Below are positions 34,039 to 43,977 of a stretch of 64,000 bases of DNA, piece after piece; the first letter of the stretch is position 1, and the number at the start of each line of letters is the position of its first letter. Source of the DNA: Eubacteriaceae bacterium. Lineage in GTDB: Bacteria > Bacillota > Clostridia > Lachnospirales > Lachnospiraceae. Made by a program: the position numbers and the translations under genes. The stretch spans positions 434,001 to 498,000 of the forward strand of contig CAJTDQ010000001.1 in the NCBI GenBank assembly GCA_910574895.1, read 5' to 3'. Under the pieces are notes generated by a model. It had not been told where the DNA came from, ran no database searches, and saw only the letters and a program-made list of their open reading frames with translations.

Positions 34039-35046
34039 TTATGGTTTACAATTCCCGCAAGGTTCATATCCCTGCTTTACTAAATCTTCTCTGCTTCCTG
34101 TGTATGTTCCTTTATTTGCTTCACTCATCGTTTTTACACTGCCACAATTCGGCTTATGAAATTTGTGCGTATTCATATTCAAAACATACTGTGTACTTGC
34201 CGAAGAACTGCTATCGCCTTTTTGTGCAACATTATTCTTCTTTGTTATTTCCTCAACCACTTTTCCATCAACACTGCTATCCCCCGTTCTATAATCAATC
34301 TTCACTCCAGGCTGTGCATTGTAGCAGTATACATTAAACGATATTCCCCTGCCTTGATCTTCAACAGAATAACCTTCCATCTGAACCCCACTGGCAACTA
34401 AATTTTTTCCTTCATATACCGGAGTTACTCTGTAAAGCACGTGGTTATCGTTTTCCTTTACATAGTCCGCCACCATATCTTCAAAAGGCAGCATTCCATC
34501 TACATTCATATATCTTGTTCCGGTAATTAAATTTCTCTCATTTGCATTTTCTCCTGTAAGCTGGTATCCAATCAAATGACATCTGTTATATAAATACTTT
34601 CCATCAACAAACTCATACTTTACTGTGCGCCATCCTGTAGGCTTTATCATGCCAATATTTCCTCTTTTTGCTGTCGGCATAATATCTTTACCGACACAAG
34701 CCTGTGCCACACCACATCTCCCAAGAGCATCGAGTTTACTGTAACTTTCAAAAGACTCCTTTGTTATTTCATTTTTTGAAAAAGAAGGCTCATTATGATT
34801 AATTGTTACATATGGTTCATTATCAAATTCAGAAATTTCATTCAAATGAATATCATCACTTTCTGATTGATACTCTATATTTTTTTCAACAGCGGTATTA
34901 ATATAATCTGCTTCCTGATGATTTGTTTGCGCTGTATCATTAGAACATCCAAACAATAATGACACCATAAACAATAACAATATGAAACTGAAATATTTTC
35001 TATATCTCTTACTGTGTTTTCTGTGCCAACGGAAACTATTTCTCAT
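34039..35046 (-). CDS. Membrane-anchored DNA/RNA non-specific endonuclease (EndA/NucA type)
   Basis: The protein has 335 residues. An N-terminal Arg/Lys/His-rich stretch leads into a hydrophobic segment ending SLLFGCSND, a probable lipobox, so it is likely a lipoprotein. Residues about 110-260 are the beta-beta-alpha-metal nuclease: KYLYNRCHLIGYQLTG replaces the usual DRGH, with His as base, and ERNLITGTRYMNV gives the metal-binding Asn. The C-terminus (about 285-335) is a small HKPNCGSV..CGNCKP module common in such proteins. The start at 35046 overlaps the stop of the upstream gene by 11 bases; an earlier ATG (35079) has no ribosome site. It probably digests extracellular DNA for nutrients or uptake. 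Confidence 0.85.
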   Translation of the reverse strand: MRNSFRWHRKHSKRYRKYFSFILLLFMVSLLFGCSNDTAQTNHQEADYINTAVEKNIEYQSESDDIHLNEISEFDNEPYVTINHNEPSFSKNEITKESFESYSKLDALGRCGVAQACVGKDIMPTAKRGNIGMIKPTGWRTVKYEFVDGKYLYNRCHLIGYQLTGENANERNLITGTRYMNVDGMLPFEDMVADYVKENDNHVLYRVTPVYEGKNLVASGVQMEGYSVEDQGRGISFNVYCYNAQPGVKIDYRTGDSSVDGKVVEEITKKNNVAQKGDSSSSASTQYVLNMNTHKFHKPNCGSVKTMSEANKGTYTGSREDLVKQGYEPCGNCKP

Positions 35047-35437
35047 TTCTCTTATATACCTCTTTAACAATCTTATCATGTGAATATCCCATAAATTCTA
35101 GTGTGCCGATTAATTTCCATCCACTAAGGTTCAATCTGTGGTCAGCCGGATAAACTTTATCCCACCGATATACGATTAATTTCTCCATTTCACTTTGATC
35201 CAAAATATGATTTTCCACAAAGCAGTACTCACCATCTTTTGCATCACTAAAATAATCGTCTGAAATAACATACTCCACAATTCGATTTTCAAATAACTCC
35301 TCCGAATAAGAATTAATATGAAGAACTGCATCTTTTGTCATCTCTACAATATCTCTAATTACATATCGGTCTCTGCTCTGTCTTCTTTCATTAAAATACA
35401 TTCCATTTTTTTGATCTAAACATACAATCCCTATCAT
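35036..35437 (-). CDS. Conserved small protein of unknown function (133 aa)
   Basis: This short cytosolic protein begins IVCLDQKNGMYFNERRQSRD and has GEYCFVENH, IVYRWDKVYPAD and a C-terminal SHDKIVKEVYKR. This pattern is widespread in Clostridia, where it is sometimes mislabelled ribonuclease Z; it has no metallo-beta-lactamase motif, so I reject that name. The many conserved charged and aromatic residues suggest an enzyme or nucleotide-binding role, but none can be assigned. GAGGG precedes the ATG. Its 3' end overlaps the nuclease-lipoprotein gene. Confidence 0.82.
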   Translation of the reverse strand: MIGIVCLDQKNGMYFNERRQSRDRYVIRDIVEMTKDAVLHINSYSEELFENRIVEYVISDDYFSDAKDGEYCFVENHILDQSEMEKLIVYRWDKVYPADHRLNLSGWKLIGTLEFMGYSHDKIVKEVYKRNEK

Positions 35438-35519
35438 TAAAAACCCTCTCTTTATATCATTACTCTTATTTCCTGCAGCAAATTAATTCTCATAAAAATC
35501 TGCCTGACCTGATTTTATT

Positions 35520-36407
35520 CTATCCTTTGCTATTCACATGCACTTCCAACTGATTATATGGGATAATAATGCCATTTTTCTCTAATTCATTCTTAATATG
35601 TTCATTCAAATAAAAATACGCATCCCAGTAATCTTTCGGTTCTACCCATGCTCTTGTTTCAAGATTCACACCACTTTCATCAAGAAGCATTACAACCACA
35701 TCATTTGGTTTATCCTTTAGTGTATATGGCGAATTTTCAATCACCTGTTTTACAATATCTTTTGCCTGTTCAATATTCGCATCATAGTGAATGGAAAACT
35801 TCACATCCACTCTTCGTCCATCCTGATTTGTAAAATTAATAATTGTATTATTTGCCACTTCGCCATTTGGACATTTAATCACTCTGTTGTCCGCTTTTAC
35901 TAATGTAGTATATACAATATCTATCTTGGTCACGGTTCCCTCTTCGCCGTTTATCATTACATAATCGCCTATAATAAAAGGCTTTGACAACAATATTAAC
36001 ACCCCGCCTGCAAAATTAGCAAGACTCCCCTGTAATGCCAGACCAATCGATAACCCGGCTGTTCCAAGCAGCGTTATAAAAGATGTCGTTTCTATACCAA
36101 TCTCACTACAAATAATAATAAGTACAATCACGTACCCTGTAAATTTCACAAGGGAATCTACAAATTTTACCACACCTTCATCTGCATTGGATTTTTTAAA
36201 TATATTTTTTACTAACTTTCTCATTAGCCTGATAACGACTTTACCAACTGCAAATATTGCTATTGCAATCAGAAGATGCCAGCCAAAATCAATCAGTTTG
36301 TCTACCATCTTATCCAATGTTCCTGTCAATGCACTTACCTCTTTATTTAATTCATTTAAACCTGACTCTACTTCCTCTGAAACATTACTTGCCAATATAA
36401 ATTTCAT
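35520..36407 (-). CDS. MscS-family small-conductance mechanosensitive channel
   Basis: The protein has 295 residues. Three membrane helices span about 40-65, 85-105 and 112-140. The pore helix TAGLSIGLALQGSLANFAGGVLILLSKPF is the classic MscS TM3 with its Gly/Ala pattern. The beta domain (FIIGDYVMINGEEGTVTKI) and an alpha/beta C-terminal domain follow. It opens under membrane tension to release solutes during osmotic downshock. The start is the ATG at 36407 after GTGGAG; the in-frame GTG upstream forms part of that ribosome site. It appears to be a single gene in the same direction as the serA operon, whose terminator lies upstream of it. Confidence 0.94.
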   Translation of the reverse strand: MKFILASNVSEEVESGLNELNKEVSALTGTLDKMVDKLIDFGWHLLIAIAIFAVGKVVIRLMRKLVKNIFKKSNADEGVVKFVDSLVKFTGYVIVLIIICSEIGIETTSFITLLGTAGLSIGLALQGSLANFAGGVLILLSKPFIIGDYVMINGEEGTVTKIDIVYTTLVKADNRVIKCPNGEVANNTIINFTNQDGRRVDVKFSIHYDANIEQAKDIVKQVIENSPYTLKDKPNDVVVMLLDESGVNLETRAWVEPKDYWDAYFYLNEHIKNELEKNGIIIPYNQLEVHVNSKG

Positions 36408-36443
36408 ATCATTCTCCACTTAACAATTTAGTATATAAGAAAC

Positions 36444-36468
36444 GGGGCTATTAAACATTAACAGCCCC
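36444..36468 (-). terminator. Hairpin ending the leuB-ilvD-ilvB-serC-serA operon
   Basis: GGGGCT (36444-36449) and AGCCCC (36463-36468) pair, with TTAA/TTAA inside. On the minus strand the tail is T-rich but broken. It lies about 120 bases after the serA stop. Confidence 0.6.
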
Positions 36469-36587
36469 ATTATTATAACTCAACTTTCAAAAATTATATA
36501 CCTATTGTAAACAACAGGCATATAACCCTTGCAACATTCGTCAAACACCCATGTAAACATGGCTATTTTCCTCATTGTCCATGAGAA

Positions 36588-37751
36588 TTATTTTACCACT
36601 CTTACTTTAATAACACCATCTACAGCATTTAACTTCTCAACTAATGCCTCTGATGTTTCATGGTCTAAATCCATAATCGCATAAGCAAAATCACCTCTTG
36701 ATTTATCAACCATATCTGCAACATTTACTCCTTCAGATGCTACTGCTGATGTAAGCTGGCTGATCATATTCGGAATATTCTTATGACATACTGTAACACG
36801 TCCTGCCTTATCACAGACACCAAGTGTTGCAGCTGGATAGTTTACGGAATTCACAATATTTCCGTTTTCAACAAAATCCATAATCTGGTCAACTGCCATA
36901 ATTGCACAGTTATCTTCTGATTCCTCTGTAGAAGCTCCAAGATGAGGTGTCGCAATAACACCTTCCATATTTGCAGTTTTTGCATTTGGGAAGTCTGTTA
37001 CATACTTTTTAACCTTACCGCTCTTTAAAGCCTCTGCCATATCATCATCACATACGAGTAAATCTCTTGCAAAGTTCAAGATAACTACACCATCTTTCAT
37101 CATTGCCATAGTATCCTTGTTAATCATTTCCTTTGTATCATCAACAAGTGGTGTGTGTACTGTAATAAAATCACATTCTTTAAAAATTTCTTCTCTTGTC
37201 TTTACAATATGAACTGTTCTCTTAATACTTAAAGCACCTTCCACAGAAAGATATGGGTCTGTACCATATACTTCCATGCCCATAGAAACACCAATGTTTG
37301 CAACCAGTCTTCCAATCGCACCAAGTCCGATAACACCAAGTTTCTTTCCTTTTAATTCGTTTCCTGCAAAGTTCTTCTTTGCCTTTTCCATCGTCTTGTT
37401 GATGTTTTCATCTGCCTTATTGTCGGCTACCCACTGATTTCCGCCAATAATGTCTCTTGATGCAAGAAGCATTCCACAAAGAACCAATTCCTTAACACCG
37501 TTGGCATTCGCACCTGGTGTGTTAAATACTACAACACCTTTCTCTGCACATACATCCAATGGAATATTATTTACTCCGGCACCGGCTCTGGCTACTGCCA
37601 TTAAGCTGTCCGGCAAATCCATATCATGCATGGATGCACTTCGAACTAAAGCTACTTCTGCCTCTGCAAAATCTTCTGTCATTTCATAATTATCATTTAA
37701 TCTGTCCAGTCCTAAATTTGAAATAGGATTTAAGCAATTTACTTTTGTCAT
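36588..37751 (-). CDS. serA: D-3-phosphoglycerate dehydrogenase
   Basis: This 387-aa enzyme oxidises 3-phosphoglycerate, the first step of serine synthesis. The NAD motif GVIGLGAIGRLVANI is near residue 145, the catalytic Arg region is FARDLLVCDDDM, and the His/Glu pair lies in IATPHLGASTEESEDN. A C-terminal ACT domain (about 315-387, KNIPNMISQLTSAVASEGVNVADM) is the likely serine feedback site. It is the last gene of the operon, 30 bases after serC. Confidence 0.96.
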   Translation of the reverse strand: MTKVNCLNPISNLGLDRLNDNYEMTEDFAEAEVALVRSASMHDMDLPDSLMAVARAGAGVNNIPLDVCAEKGVVVFNTPGANANGVKELVLCGMLLASRDIIGGNQWVADNKADENINKTMEKAKKNFAGNELKGKKLGVIGLGAIGRLVANIGVSMGMEVYGTDPYLSVEGALSIKRTVHIVKTREEIFKECDFITVHTPLVDDTKEMINKDTMAMMKDGVVILNFARDLLVCDDDMAEALKSGKVKKYVTDFPNAKTANMEGVIATPHLGASTEESEDNCAIMAVDQIMDFVENGNIVNSVNYPAATLGVCDKAGRVTVCHKNIPNMISQLTSAVASEGVNVADMVDKSRGDFAYAIMDLDHETSEALVEKLNAVDGVIKVRVVK

Positions 37752-37781
37752 TTTCTATATACCTCCGTTCGCTTTTCAGCA

Positions 37782-38864
37782 CTACATGTTGTCTGCTTCA
37801 AACTTCTCCATAAATTCAACCAAAGCCTTTACACCTTCAATTGGCATAGCATTGTAGATGCTTGCTCTCATACCGCCAACTGTTCTATGACCTTTTAAGT
37901 TTTCAAGACCAGCTGCCTTTGCTTCTGCAACAAATTTAGCATCTAATTCTTCATCACCTGTTACAAATGGTACATTCATAAGTGAACGGTCTTCCTTAAC
38001 AACTGTTCCCTTAAATAACTTACTGTTATCTAAGAAATCATAAAGAATCTGAGCTTTTTCTTCGTTATGCTTCTTCATAGCGTCAAGCCCCCCCATCTTC
38101 TTAATCCACTTAAATACTTTTCCACAAATATAAATACCATAACATGGGGGTGTATTGTAAAGAGAATCCGCATCTGCCTGTGTTTTCCATGCAAGCATTG
38201 TAGGTACTGTTGCATCTACTTCTTCTGGAATTAAATCTTCTCTTACAATAGCAATTACAACACCTGCAGGTCCAATATTCTTCTGAACACCACCGTAAAT
38301 TACACCATACTTTTCAACATCCACTGGTTCTGATAAGAAGCATGATGAAACATCAGCTACTAATGTATGTCCTTTTGTATTTGGTAATGTATGATACTTT
38401 GTACCGTAAATTGTGTTGTTTTCACAAATATATACATAATCTACATCATCATCAATATCCAAATCTGAACAATCCGGAATATATGAGAATGTCTTATCAG
38501 CAGATGAAGCAACTCTCTGTACTTCTACATATTTTTCTGCTTCCTGCGCAGCTTTCTTTGCCCACTGTCCTGTTACAATGTATGCTGCCTTTCCATTCTT
38601 CTTTAAGTTCATTGGTACTGCAGCAAACTGCTGTGAAGCACCACCCTGTAGGAATAATACCTTGTAATTATCAGGAATATTCATCAAATCCCTGATATCC
38701 TGTTCTGCTTCATCAATAATCTGCTGAAACGCTTTAGAACGATGACTCATTTCCATTACGCTCATTCCTGTACCCTTGTAATCAAGCATTTCTTCTGCTG
38801 CTTCTTTTAATACTTCTTCCGGTAAAACTGCCGGACCTGCTGAGAAATTGTACACTCTAGCCAT
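37782..38864 (-). CDS. serC: Phosphoserine aminotransferase
   Basis: This 360-aa PLP enzyme turns 3-phosphohydroxypyruvate and glutamate into phosphoserine. The class V aminotransferase marks are FSAGPAVLPEEVL at the start, FLQGGASQQFAAVPMNL for PLP phosphate, the Schiff-base Lys in YGGVQKNIGPAGV (about 197), and the C-terminal GHRTVGGMRASIYNAMP that binds substrate. A ribosome site (GGAGG) precedes the ATG. It sits between ilvB and serA, joining serine and branched-chain pathways in one transcript. Confidence 0.96.
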   Translation of the reverse strand: MARVYNFSAGPAVLPEEVLKEAAEEMLDYKGTGMSVMEMSHRSKAFQQIIDEAEQDIRDLMNIPDNYKVLFLQGGASQQFAAVPMNLKKNGKAAYIVTGQWAKKAAQEAEKYVEVQRVASSADKTFSYIPDCSDLDIDDDVDYVYICENNTIYGTKYHTLPNTKGHTLVADVSSCFLSEPVDVEKYGVIYGGVQKNIGPAGVVIAIVREDLIPEEVDATVPTMLAWKTQADADSLYNTPPCYGIYICGKVFKWIKKMGGLDAMKKHNEEKAQILYDFLDNSKLFKGTVVKEDRSLMNVPFVTGDEELDAKFVAEAKAAGLENLKGHRTVGGMRASIYNAMPIEGVKALVEFMEKFEADNM

Positions 38865-38913
38865 TTTATAATACCTCCATATATTACTAAGTTTTATCTT
38901 TCTTTAATGATTA

Positions 38914-40605
38914 TTAACAATCGTACCCTTTTTCTGCTAAATCTTCTGCTGAGAACGCCTCACTGATTGCTGTATTTGCTGGAACCATTGGGAATACCTT
39001 ATCATCTTCATCAATCTGTGCTTCAATCACACATGGAATATTCAGTTTAACCGCTTCCTTCAATGCTTCCTCAAATTCATCTATTGTAGTGGCACGGTAA
39101 GCCTTTGCTCCCATACCTTCAGCAATCTTAACAAAATCTACAGCATCATTTAAAACTGTATTAGAATATCTCTTTCCATAGAACAATGTCTGCCATTGTC
39201 TAACCATACCAAGCACATGATTGTTAATAACAATCTGAATAATCGGAATATTATATCTTGTAGCTGTAGCAATCTCATTCATATTCATACGGAAACATCC
39301 ATCACCTGCAATATTAATACAAGTCTTATCTTTGTTTCCCATCTTAGATCCGATACATGCACCTACACCATATCCCATTGTACCAAGACCACCGGATGTA
39401 ATCAGCTGTCTCGGTCTGCTGTAATTATAAAACTGTGCAGCCCACATCTGATGCTGTCCAACATCCGTAGTGATAATTGCCTCGCCGTTTGTAATCTCAT
39501 ATACAGAATTAATAACTGCCGGACCTGTCAGTTTTGACTGGTCAAGGTCTAACGGATACTGTGTTTTCATCTCTTGAATATGAGCCATCCATTCATTGTT
39601 ATCCTGTTTACTTATCTTTTTATTTAATCTGGTTAAAACTTCTTTAATATCACCGATAATACTTGCATCAGCCTTAACATTCTTATTAATTTCTGATGGA
39701 TCAACATCAATATGTACAATGCTTGCATTCTTTGCAAATGCCTTTGCATTGCCAATAACTCTGTCGCTGAATCTTGCACCAAGTACAATCAGCAAATCAC
39801 ATTCTGTTACACCAAAGTTTGATGTCTTCGTACCGTGCATACCAATCATTCCTGTATATCTTGGATTGGTTCCTTCTATAGCACCTTTACCCATCAATGA
39901 ATCACAAACTGGTGCATCAACCAATTCTGCAAACTCTCTAACTTCTTCATGTGCTTCTGAAATAACAGCACCACCACCTACTAAAATAAATGGTTTCTTT
40001 GATGCCTCAATCATCTCTGCTACTGTATTGATATCATCCTCTGTGATGTCAGCTGAATATCTCTTAATTTCCTCAGGTTTTTCAGAAGTAAACTCTATCT
40101 TATTTGCTGTAACATCCTTTGTAATATCTACTAATACAGGGCCCGGTCTTCCACTCTTTGCAATCTTGAATGCCTTTCTAATCGTTGGTGCAAGGTCTTC
40201 AATCTCTTTTACAATAAAGTTATGCTTTGTAATCGGCATTGTTGCACCTACAATGTCTATTTCCTGAAATGAATCTTTTCCAAGTCCTGATTTTGCAACA
40301 TTCGCTGTAATCGCAACAACTGGAACAGAATCCATATATGCCGTAGCAATACCTGTTACAAGATTTGTAGCACCAGGTCCCGATGTTGCCATACAAACTC
40401 CAACCTTACCTGTAGAACGTGCATAACCATCAGCCGCATGTGCCGCTCCCTGCTCATGCGAAACAAGGATATGTGTAATATTGTCTGAATTTTTATATAA
40501 TTCATCATAAATATTTAAGATAGTTCCTCCAGGATATCCAAATACTGTATCAACACCCTGCTCTTTTAAACATTCCATAACTATCTGTGATCCGTTTAAA
40601 ATCAT
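38914..40605 (-). CDS. ilvB: Acetolactate synthase, large catalytic subunit
   Basis: This 563-aa ThDP enzyme condenses pyruvate to acetolactate (valine, leucine) or with 2-ketobutyrate (isoleucine). The catalytic Glu is in SHEQGAAHAADGYAR (about 51). The ThDP-Mg motif GDGCFRMNMNEIATATRYNIPIIQIVINN starts near 440. The FAD region (GARFSDRV) is present, so it is the anabolic form. No small subunit (ilvN) is adjacent, so the regulatory chain must be encoded elsewhere or be absent. It is the third gene of the operon, 22 bases after ilvD. Confidence 0.95.
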   Translation of the reverse strand: MILNGSQIVMECLKEQGVDTVFGYPGGTILNIYDELYKNSDNITHILVSHEQGAAHAADGYARSTGKVGVCMATSGPGATNLVTGIATAYMDSVPVVAITANVAKSGLGKDSFQEIDIVGATMPITKHNFIVKEIEDLAPTIRKAFKIAKSGRPGPVLVDITKDVTANKIEFTSEKPEEIKRYSADITEDDINTVAEMIEASKKPFILVGGGAVISEAHEEVREFAELVDAPVCDSLMGKGAIEGTNPRYTGMIGMHGTKTSNFGVTECDLLIVLGARFSDRVIGNAKAFAKNASIVHIDVDPSEINKNVKADASIIGDIKEVLTRLNKKISKQDNNEWMAHIQEMKTQYPLDLDQSKLTGPAVINSVYEITNGEAIITTDVGQHQMWAAQFYNYSRPRQLITSGGLGTMGYGVGACIGSKMGNKDKTCINIAGDGCFRMNMNEIATATRYNIPIIQIVINNHVLGMVRQWQTLFYGKRYSNTVLNDAVDFVKIAEGMGAKAYRATTIDEFEEALKEAVKLNIPCVIEAQIDEDDKVFPMVPANTAISEAFSAEDLAEKGYDC

Positions 40606-40627
40606 ATCGTATCCCTCTCTTCTATTA

Positions 40628-42295
40628 TTATTTATTTATCTCTAATGTAGCACCTTTATTACCTGATGTAACCATAGATGCGTATCTTGCCAGATAACCA
40701 GTCGTAACCTTTGGTTCTCTCGGTGTCCATGCCTCTCTTCTCTTAGCCATTTCTTCCTCTGACACTTCTACATTTAATGTCATTTCAGGAATATTTATCT
40801 TAATAATATCTCCTTCTTCAATTAAACCAATTGGTCCGCCTACCGCTGCTTCCGGTGAAACATGTCCAATAGATGCTCCTCTCGATGCACCTGAGAATCT
40901 TCCATCAGTAATCAGAGCGACCGTCTCACCAAGTCCCATACCTGCAATGGCTGATGTCGGATTAAGCATCTCTCTCATACCAGGACCGCCCTTTGGTCCT
41001 TCATATCTGATAACAACAACATCACCATCTACAATTTTACCGCCTTTAATTGCTGCAATCGCATCTTCTTCACAATCAAATACTCTGGCTGGTCCTTCAT
41101 GCACCATCATAGAATCTGCAACCGCAGAACGTTTTACAACCGATCCGTCCGGTGCAAGATTTCCCTTAAGAACTGCAAGTCCACCTGTCTTACTATATGG
41201 ATTATCCAGTGGTCTGATAACTTCCGGATTTCTGTTGACACATCCTTTAATGTTTTCACCAATGGTCTCACCTGTTACTGTCATACAGTCTTCGTTTAAT
41301 AATCCAAGCTCGCTTAACTGATTCATTACTGCATATACACCACCTGCCTCATTGAGGTCTTCCATATATGTAGGACCTGCCGGAGCAAGATGACACAAGT
41401 TTGGTGTCTTCTCACTAATCTCATTTGCCATAGCAATATCAAAATCAAATCCGATTTCATGTGCAATAGCCGGCAGATGAAGCATACTGTTTGTTGAACA
41501 TCCAAGTGCCATATCTACTGTCAATGCATTTAAAATTGCATCTTTTGTCATAATATCTCTTGGACGGATATTCTTTTTCACTAATTCCATAACAGCCATA
41601 CCTGCATGTTTTGCAAGTTTTAATCTTTCTGAATAAACTGCCGGAATCGTTCCATTTCCTTTTAAGCCCATTCCAAGAGCTTCTGTTAAACAGTTCATAG
41701 AGTTTGCTGTATACATTCCTGAACAAGAACCACATGTCGGACAAACTTTCTCTTCAAACTCCTTAACCTGCTCCAATGTCATTTTGCCTGCAGCATTTGC
41801 TCCTACTGCCTCAAACATGGAAGAAAGACTTCTCTTCTGTCCCATAACATGACCTGCCATCATCGGACCGCCGGAAACAAAAACTGTTGGAACATTGACT
41901 CTTGCAGCTGCCATCAATAATCCCGGAACATTCTTATCACAGTTCGGAATCATAACCAATGCATCAAACTGATGTGCTTTTGCCATACATTCTGTAGAAT
42001 CTGCAATCAAATCTCTTGTTACAAGAGAATATTTCATTCCCTCATGTCCCATAGCAATACCATCACATACTGCAATCGCCGGGAACATGATTGGTGTACC
42101 ACCTGCCATGGCTACACCCATCTTTACCGCCTGTGCAATTTTGTCCAGATTCATATGACCCGGAACAATTTCATTATAGGAACAAACAATACCAACTAAT
42201 GGTTTTGCAAGTTCTTCTTCAGTCATCCCAAGAGCATTAAACAATGATCTGTGAGGTGCCTGCTGTATACCTGTCTTTACTGAATCACTTTTCAT
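40628..42295 (-). CDS. ilvD: Dihydroxy-acid dehydratase
   Basis: This 555-aa Fe-S dehydratase makes the 2-keto acids of valine and isoleucine. Cluster ligands are visible in CDKNVPG (about 119) and [18 protein letters not shown] (about 190). The C-terminal [21 protein letters not shown] holds the catalytic Ser. It belongs to the oxygen-sensitive 4Fe-4S type as expected for an anaerobe, judged by context. Only 13 bases separate it from leuB, its upstream neighbour. Confidence 0.96.
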   Translation of the reverse strand: MKSDSVKTGIQQAPHRSLFNALGMTEEELAKPLVGIVCSYNEIVPGHMNLDKIAQAVKMGVAMAGGTPIMFPAIAVCDGIAMGHEGMKYSLVTRDLIADSTECMAKAHQFDALVMIPNCDKNVPGLLMAAARVNVPTVFVSGGPMMAGHVMGQKRSLSSMFEAVGANAAGKMTLEQVKEFEEKVCPTCGSCSGMYTANSMNCLTEALGMGLKGNGTIPAVYSERLKLAKHAGMAVMELVKKNIRPRDIMTKDAILNALTVDMALGCSTNSMLHLPAIAHEIGFDFDIAMANEISEKTPNLCHLAPAGPTYMEDLNEAGGVYAVMNQLSELGLLNEDCMTVTGETIGENIKGCVNRNPEVIRPLDNPYSKTGGLAVLKGNLAPDGSVVKRSAVADSMMVHEGPARVFDCEEDAIAAIKGGKIVDGDVVVIRYEGPKGGPGMREMLNPTSAIAGMGLGETVALITDGRFSGASRGASIGHVSPEAAVGGPIGLIEEGDIIKINIPEMTLNVEVSEEEMAKRREAWTPREPKVTTGYLARYASMVTSGNKGATLEINK

Positions 42296-42308
42296 CTTAT
42301 TACCTCCA

Positions 42309-43391
42309 TTATAGTCGATTAACGATTTCGTCTCCCATTTCTTTACATCCTACCAATGTCATTCCATCAGACATAATATCAATGGTACGGATACCGTCTT
42401 CTAATACTTTCTCTACAGCCGCTTCCACTGCGTCTGCCTCTTTATCTAAATCAAATGAATATCTAAGCATCATAGCTGCTGAAAGGATAGTTGCTATCGG
42501 ATTTGCCTTATTTTGTCCTGCAATATCCGGTGCGGCACCATGGCTTGGCTCATAGAGACCAAACTTGTCTTCTCTAAGAGATGCTGATGAAAGCATTCCA
42601 ATAGAACCTGTTACCATACTGGCTTCATCTGATAAAATATCACCAAACATATTCTCGGTCACAACTACGTCAAACTGTGCCGGATCTTTCACCAACTGCA
42701 TTGCACAGTTGTCTACGAGCATATGCGTCAATTTTACCTCCGGATAATCCTTTGCTACTTCATTTACTACCTTATCCCAAAGTCTTGAACTGTCTAAAAC
42801 ATTTGATTTATCAACACTGATAACTTCCTTACGTCTCTTCATTGCGATTTCAAATGCTTTCACGGCAATTCTTCGAATCTCTTCTTCATTATATGTTAAT
42901 GTATCTGTTGCTGTAAGGACGCCGTTTACTTCCTCAGTCTTTCTTTCTCCAAAGTAGAGACCTCCGGTAAGCTCTCTTACAATAATCATATCAAATCCTG
43001 CATCTGCCACTTCCTCTTTCAGAGGGCATGCGTCTTTTAATTCTTTATAGAGATACGCAGGTCTTAAATTTGCAAAAAGGTTCAGTCCCTTTCTGATTGC
43101 AAGAAGCCCAGCTTCCGGTCTGAGATTCGGTGGCAAATCATACCAACTATCCTTTCCGACGACACCTCCGACGGCTCCGAGCAGGACAGCATCATTCGCT
43201 TTTGCTGTTTCAAGAGCCTCGTCTGTAAGTGGAACACCATGTTTATCAATAGAGATACCACCCATATCCACTTCTGTGTAGTTAAAGCTGTGTCCAAACT
43301 TATTTCCGACGACATCCAATACCTTTCTAGCCTCTGCGACTATCTCTGGACCAATGCCATCGCCGGGAATAACTGCAACATTAAAATTCAT
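42309..43391 (-). CDS. leuB: 3-isopropylmalate dehydrogenase
   Basis: This 360-aa enzyme oxidatively decarboxylates 3-isopropylmalate in leucine synthesis. It has the GDGIGPEI start, [12 protein letters not shown] (substrate Arg/Tyr), [12 protein letters not shown], and the C-terminal [16 protein letters not shown] with [11 protein letters not shown]. It is the first gene of the operon, behind a strong promoter and a short leader. leuA, leuC and leuD are not here, so the leucine pathway is split. The ribosome site AGAAGGAATT is moderate. Confidence 0.96.
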   Translation of the reverse strand: MNFNVAVIPGDGIGPEIVAEARKVLDVVGNKFGHSFNYTEVDMGGISIDKHGVPLTDEALETAKANDAVLLGAVGGVVGKDSWYDLPPNLRPEAGLLAIRKGLNLFANLRPAYLYKELKDACPLKEEVADAGFDMIIVRELTGGLYFGERKTEEVNGVLTATDTLTYNEEEIRRIAVKAFEIAMKRRKEVISVDKSNVLDSSRLWDKVVNEVAKDYPEVKLTHMLVDNCAMQLVKDPAQFDVVVTENMFGDILSDEASMVTGSIGMLSSASLREDKFGLYEPSHGAAPDIAGQNKANPIATILSAAMMLRYSFDLDKEADAVEAAVEKVLEDGIRTIDIMSDGMTLVGCKEMGDEIVNRL

Positions 43392-43472
43392 TGTAATTCC
43401 TTCTTTCTTTCTAGTTTCATGTTAATGTACATTATTCAGCCATCAAATACAAAATCCCACATTAACTCATAA

Positions 43473-43501
43473 ATTATAACTCAAAAAATGCCATATTTCA
43501 A
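43473..43501 (-). promoter_or_regulatory. Sigma-A promoter of the leuB-ilvD-ilvB-serC-serA operon
   Basis: On the minus strand TTGAAA (+ strand 43496-43501), a 17-base spacer and a perfect TATAAT (43473-43478) leave an approximately 75-base leader. The leader can form a GTTAATGT/ACATTAAC stem or the alternative TAATGTACATTA palindrome. No T-box or leader peptide is visible. Confidence 0.75.
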
Positions 43502-43548
43502 CCATATAGATATAACTAATTAATTGATAAAATTTAATATTTCAACAG

Positions 43549-43601
43549 AAAAAGACCATAGATATGAATGTCTGTTTACCATTACATATCTATGGTCTTT
43601 T
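43549..43601 (-). terminator. Terminator of the AKR-tgt-yajC operon
   Basis: Long perfect arms, AAAAGACCATAGATATG (within 43550-43566) and CATATCTATGGTCTTTT (43585-43601), are followed by T on the minus strand. It lies 65 bases after the yajC stop. Confidence 0.88.
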
Positions 43602-43665
43602 ACTTTATCCAATATATTTAATACGTGTAATTAGTATTATATGAGACAAATCTTGTTCTCTTTTA

Positions 43666-43965
43666 TTATACATTTGCTTTTTCGACATCTACGATTGCTG
43701 CCTTCTGCATCGGGATTCGACAATTCTTGTTTCCTCCAAATTCTACAATAACTGTATCTTCTGTCACATCAATAATCATTCCATAAAATCCGCTGGTTGT
43801 TAAAACGCTGTCACCAATTTCTACACTTTCCATAAGTGCCTGCTGTTTCTTTTCCTGTTTCTTCTGTGGTCTGATTGCTATAAAATACATAAATCCTATA
43901 ATAATTACAACATATACGATTATAACTATCCAACTACCTGCTGCCTGTGTTGCTAAAAGTCCCAT
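43666..43965 (-). CDS. yajC: Preprotein translocase accessory subunit YajC
   Basis: This 99-aa protein has one N-terminal membrane helix (SWIVIIVYVVIIIGFMYFIAI) followed by the family mark RPQKKQEKKQQ and a small beta-rich cytosolic domain (IGDSVLTTSGFYGMIIDVTEDTVIVEF). It associates with SecDF at the Sec channel. The order tgt-yajC, 12 bases apart, is widely conserved. It ends at a strong terminator. The ribosome site is AGGAGG. Confidence 0.96.
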   Translation of the reverse strand: MGLLATQAAGSWIVIIVYVVIIIGFMYFIAIRPQKKQEKKQQALMESVEIGDSVLTTSGFYGMIIDVTEDTVIVEFGGNKNCRIPMQKAAIVDVEKANV

Positions 43966-43977
43966 TTTAAATTCCTC

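Noticed and set aside
35036-35437. Ribonuclease Z label for the 133-aa protein
   Set aside because: It has no HxHxDH or other metallo-beta-lactamase motif and is far too short; only the general pattern resembles proteins that carry this label.
39596-40267. Plus-strand 223-codon open frame opposite ilvB
   Set aside because: It is the antisense shadow of a well-supported gene, with Ser/Ile/Leu-rich composition and no ribosome site.
43391-43480. T-box or leucine leader peptide before leuB
   Set aside because: No T-box consensus or run of Leu codons was seen in the short leader.
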